This document shows, piece by piece, positions 59,901 to 64,000 of a stretch of 64,000 bases of DNA. The translations under genes were made by a program, and so were the position numbers. Positions within the stretch are counted from its first letter, which is position 1. Each line of letters begins with the position of its first letter. The notes beneath the pieces were generated by a model. The model ran no database searches, was not told the origin of the DNA, and worked only from the letters and a program-made list of their open reading frames with translations. This stretch comes from Balanoglossus misakiensis (Eukaryota > Hemichordata), in the NCBI GenBank assembly GCA_040954595.2, contig CM082581.2:1116001-1180000 (forward strand), read 5' to 3'.

Positions 59901-62900
59901 AGATTTTGCAAAGACGAAAATTTGTCATTTTTGATGATTTTTACCCATGATTTTTTTTCAAAAATGGACGAAATTTTGAGATTTTGCAAAGACGAAAATT
60001 TGTCATTTTTTGATGATTTTCACCCATGATTTTTTTTCAAAAATCGACGAAATTTTGAGATTTTGCAGAGAGGAAAATTTGTCATTTTTTCATGATTTTC
60101 CCCCATGATTTTTTTCAAAAATCGACGAAATTTTGAGATTTTGCAAAGTCGAAAATTTGTCATTTTTTGATGATTTTCACCCATGATTTTTTCAAAAATT
60201 GACGAAATGTTGAGATTTTGCAAAGTCGAAAATTTGTCATTTTTTGATGATTTTCACCCATGATTTTTTTCAAAAATGGACGAAATTTTGAGATTTTGCA
60301 AAGTCGAAAATTTTGTCATTTTTTGATGATTTTCAACCATGATTTTTTTTCAAAAATCGACGAAAAGTTGAGATTTTGCAAAGATGAAAATTTGTCATTT
60401 TTGATGATTTTTACCCATAATTTTTGTTCAGAAATGGACGAAATTTTGAGATTTTGCAAAGTCGAAAATGTGTCATTTTTTGATGATTTTCACCCATGAT
60501 TTTTTTTCAAAAATCGACGAAATTTTGAGATTTTGCAAAGTCGAAAATGTGTCATTTTTTGATGATTTTCACCCGTTTTTTTTCAAAATTTGTCATTTTT
60601 TGATGATTTTTACCCATGATTTTTTTTCAAAAATGGACGAAATTTTGAGATTTTGCAAAGTCGAAAATTTGTTATTTTTTGATGATTTTCACCCATGTCT
60701 TTTTTTAAAAATCGACGAAATTTTGAGATTTTGCAAAGAGGAAAATTTGTCATTTTTTTCATGATTTTCCCCCATGATTTTTTTCAAAAATCGACGAAAT
60801 TTTGAGATTTTGCAAAGTCGAAAATTTGTCATTTTTTGATGATTTTCACCCATTATTTTCTTCAAAAATCGACGAAATTTTGAGATTTTGCAAAGTCGAA
60901 AATTTGTCATTTTTTGATGATTTTCACCCATGATTTTTTTCAAAAATCGACGAAATTTTGAGATTTTGCAAAGTCGAAAATTTGTCATTTTTTGATGATT
61001 TTCACCCATGATTTTTTTCAAAAATCGACGAAATTTTGAGATTTTGCAAAGTCGAAAATTTCTCATTTTTTGATGCATTTTCACCCATGATTTTTTTTCA
61101 AAAATCGACGAAATTTTGAGATTTTGCAAAGTCGAAAACAAGCATCGTCCGATTCGAATTCGACTCGTCATCGGTAGCTTTGTTTATTTCGCCCTTGGAG
61201 ACCTCCCCTGGCCTCGTTAGGATGACTGTTACCAGGACTACCTTAAACCAATCTTTTCGAACCGGACGGTACACACGTCATGTCTTTGTTAATTGTCCAG
61301 GTACCAGAGTGTACGTGTGGGCTCCCTAAACCACTCATTGGCGGCCGGTCCCTGTCCGAATAAACACGTTTGACAGACAAAAAATGATGAACAAGTGGCT
61401 TATTTCAATACTTCGTTAACTAGACGGCTGAACTCTGAATGTTGATTCAGCAAAAAAAATGTGTTTACGGCAAGGTTTCGATCAATACGACACATTTACC
61501 ATTGAAAACGCCCAAAGTAAGTGGGGGCGTTTGACCATCGATCAAAACCACGCCCAGGTGCATGTGAACGGCCGAAGCAGTGTAACGTTTCACATTCCGT
61601 GCAACGTCCGACACTGTGTGAAAGCGGTTGCTGTCGGGTGGCTTGACCTAATTTTCGTACATTGATATGCATTTGACACCTCACTACCTGTTTTCTCAAT
61701 ATTGCTAAAACTTTGCGTTGAAATATCACTGAAATGTTGATGATCCACGCACAAGTCGTCTACCCCGGCATGAAAAGCGTCTTATACAAGAAAACTAATT
61801 GCACATGACCACCAAGGTCATACCGCAAGGTGTGTCTAAATGTCAAGGAAGGACACTTGGGTCAAGAACGACCATGACGGAGGAAAAACCGACAAGTCAT
61901 TGTGTAACCTGTTTACTTGCCAATAGTCAAACGTCAAAATTTACTCTCAACTTGGTTGCAGATCGAGTCTCCCGAATTTCCAACTTTTATGATTGGGTAA
62001 ATACCGATATGCGACTGGTATGCGACGCGTTGACGACGCGAAGATTTTGTTGAAATCAAATGGTTTGTCAAATGTCATCTCACACTGGAGATACCGTGGT
62101 CATCTGACATGAAAGGGTTCGATTGGGTCTGACCGCCGTCGTTCATCCATGCTTAGAAAGCGGCGATCATGGTACAAAGTAAAACCAAGGTCAAACCTTA
62201 CTGAACACATGTATTGCATGGAGAAACTTTTCTCCCTGTCTGTGTACTGAACACGTACCGTGATTGCCATAGTTACAAACGTTACCACGTGAGAGAGATT
62301 GCATTTTACATCTGTCTTTTCAATTTTGTTGCTTTCTTACTATTCGGAATGATGGAGTCGAAACGAAAACTTTTTGCTCCAGGTGGACCTAGGGGAAATA
62401 CCTTATTTGTGACTTTTTTCATGACCCTAAAAAGACGTCGGAATTAATGTGGCTGAGGTCACTCAGGACGACGGAATGGTTGAGCGATTTTATTTTATGA
62501 GCTCCCACTAGTATTTGTTTTATTGTTTCGGCAGTGTGTCGCGTTATTCGAGCAATCTGCAGTCTGAAAACGAACGGTTTTCAAAGTTTATAACAGAAGA
62601 ACAGGGGTTTAAGCATGAAAGGTCCTGTTGTCTCCCTCGCTGTGTTTGTGTCACTGTGTCTTTGACGTCTGACTGACTGATTAACTGGCTGACTGACTTA
62701 CTGACTGTCTGTCAACGTCGGTCTGTCTGACTGTCTGCCCCCTCTCTCTGAGAGAGAGAGTGAGCGAGCGAGCGAGCGAGCGACCGGTGAGTGTCTATAC
62801 TGATGAATGTTGCTCTGTCTGTCTGCTTGTGTCTGTCTGCCACTCTGCCTGTTTCACTCTGTCTCTCTTAATTTCTTTAAAATTAGGGATATGCTATTAA

Positions 62901-63498
62901 TGCGATATGAAAGTCAGACACGACGGAAACCTTTTATTCTCAAAACTGTCTGTTGTTTGCTGTTAAATATTGCAAAAGGTTAAGGGCCCTTTTCGCACGA
63001 GACACATGGCTTTGCAGCCGTAGCTCCCAATGTCATAACGATTACCCGAACTACCCTAATTTTAGCCCGCCGACCCAAAACAGTTTAGATCTTCGCAAAC
63101 CGGAAGTAAAAATAACGATGTCAAATATAAAACAATTCATGAAAATTGCGAGAATCACGCAAGAACTATGATGTCATTCTTCTACACTACGACGGCCAAA
63201 GATATAAAAAAATTGAAAAATAAAAAAATGTCCCTTTCTACCTACAATATTTTTGAAAACCATGTAATCGGAATAGCACATATTAGTTTTTTTGGCCAGA
63301 GACATATCCAATTTCCCAACTGAACATGACACGTGATCAAGCATTTTCGACTTATCAGATGCAATCGCTGAACACCTCACACTGAGCGAGGTTTTGTCTG
63401 TCTTTATACGCGCCCTTTGTATTTGTGCGTGACATGTCCAAGCCTTGTTAGGAACTCCCGTAAAATTCTACTCAAATGATGTATACTTTCATACTTAC

Positions 63499-63580
63499 GA
63501 CTGACAGGTATTTTCAGCGTTGCCAGCTGATTGTTTGTCAGGTACCGCTTTATAACAAGACGCCCCTCTGAGTTGATAAC
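63499..63580 (-). CDS. Second copy of the first C-type lectin exon
   Basis: This is a copy of the 20405-20486 exon inside the second copy of the segmental duplication. The acceptor TTGCAG, donor GTAAGT and the reading GYQLRGASCYK to NTCQS are retained, so it could still be spliced. The exon that should precede it would lie just beyond the window end. The downstream lectin exons do not follow: the next 40 kb in transcript direction is satellite and retrotransposon. Unless transcription crosses the satellite it is an orphan exon, or the duplication is an assembly artefact. Confidence 0.55.
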
Positions 63581-63647
63581 CTGCAATGTAACATCATTCA
63601 ATTGGTCTAGTCATGTTAGCATTAGTAAAATGCTTCAAAAGTGTTAA

Positions 63648-63938
63648 AGGGACATGATACAAGACACCGTTTATGTTAGTGAATGAACGTTCAACCACAC
63701 ACAACTTCCATCCGGCTTGTATGATACGAGAGTAAAAACACGCCCGAAATGAATAAATGGTAGAGACCGTTTATTCATTTTGGCTACTTTTTAAAACTCT
63801 CGTGTCTATACAAGCGGGGTGGAAGGTGTGTATGGTTGAACGTTGGTTCACTATATCCATATGTAGAATAATATAAACGCAGTCTTGTATCAAACATAAT
63901 TAATGGAAAAAGGGCAGCGAGAGAGAGACTTTGTCCCT
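63648..63938. mobile_element. Family A palindromic element (second duplication copy)
   Basis: Same element as 20554-20844 with a few base differences; TTAA at both ends (63644-63647, 63939-63942). Confidence 0.75.
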
Positions 63939-64000
63939 TTAATGAATACAGCCACAATGTTCTGTTTATATCTACTGACGGACCAGGCATGGATTGTCAC

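Larger units (their letters stand above)
33506..61138. repeat. 27.6-kb satellite array, 78-bp monomer
   Basis: A continuous tandem array of a monomer of about 78 bp, roughly 27 percent GC. Its core is TCAAAAATCGACGAAATTTT, GAGATTTTGCAAAGTCGAAA, ATTTGTCATTTTTTGATGAT and TTTCACCCATGATTTTTT. About 350 monomers by length. Variants replace AAAGTCG with AAAGACG, AAAGAGG or GCAGTCG, or carry TTGTGATTTTACAAAG. T-run length varies (T6-T10). No unrelated sequence interrupts it. It lies between the LINE tandem units and the duplicated lectin-exon segment. Confidence 0.98.
61137..64000 (+). repeat. Segmental duplication, copy 2
   Basis: Direct copy of 18032-20898, beginning exactly where the satellite ends (GTCGAAAA|CAAGCATCG). 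Carries a duplicate lectin exon (63499-63580) and a duplicate family A element. Continues past 64000. Confidence 0.93.

Noticed and set aside
33506-61138. Regular short repeats that could suggest a CRISPR array
   Set aside because: There are no unique spacers; the whole 78-bp period is repeated, there are no cas genes, and the genome is eukaryotic.
33668-61171. Dozens of 60-160-codon open frames in the satellite as protein genes
   Set aside because: They appear on both strands and in several frames because the monomer length is a multiple of three. Composition follows the DNA repeat and there are no start, splice or domain signals.

Overview
The window is from an intron-rich, AT-rich animal nuclear genome. 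The evidence is a spliced minus-strand gene built from extracellular modules (C-type lectin, CUB, sushi/CCP, EGF) joined mostly by phase-1 introns, together with non-LTR retrotransposons, many short palindromic DNA-transposon relics and a large satellite. This combination suggests an invertebrate deuterostome (hemichordate, echinoderm or cephalochordate type), but that is inference; nothing here identifies the species. There are no bacterial-style operons and I recognised no tRNA or rRNA genes.

Region 1, about 1-21,250: one minus-strand mosaic gene, read from high to low coordinates. Fifteen exons could be placed by splice sites, reading-frame phase and domain content: a short exon plus three exons making one C-type lectin domain (21,243 to 14,048), three CUB domains of two exons each (11,398 to 4,931), four sushi domains (4,194 to 2,291, the first one broken) and two calcium-binding EGF domains (1,814 to 985). 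Both ends of the gene lie outside what can be seen. The copy carries lesions: a TGA in place of a conserved Trp in CUB2, a frameshifted and repeat-interrupted sushi 1, and a CUB1 exon junction that does not keep phase. It is therefore either a decaying gene or contains sequence errors. Its introns hold many palindromic elements, most flanked by TTAA, an 802-bp inverted-repeat element with a TTA target duplication, and tandem repeats.

Region 2, about 18,032-20,898, is repeated almost identically in direct orientation at 61,137-64,000 (offset about 43.1 kb). The repeat includes the first lectin exon.

Region 3, about 23,265-32,983: a 5'-truncated non-LTR retrotransposon (end of the endonuclease, reverse transcriptase with YADD). 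Its ORF is interrupted by a 795-bp TTAA-flanked inverted-repeat element. A 3,107-bp segment holding most of this retrotransposon, the inserted element and some 3' flank is present three times in tandem.

Region 4, about 33,506-61,138: a 27.6-kb uninterrupted satellite with a 78-bp, roughly 27 percent GC monomer. It has nested higher-order repeats (about 1.29, 2.09, 2.81 and 8.6-8.9 kb). A degenerate 235-255-bp tandem repeat borders it on the left, and the second copy of the segmental duplication abuts it directly on the right.

The best candidates for something new are the structural history (LINE-derived tandem unit, then degenerate repeat, then higher-order satellite, then the duplication breakpoint) and the partial duplication of a lectin exon around the satellite. 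I saw no undescribed enzymatic or defence system.
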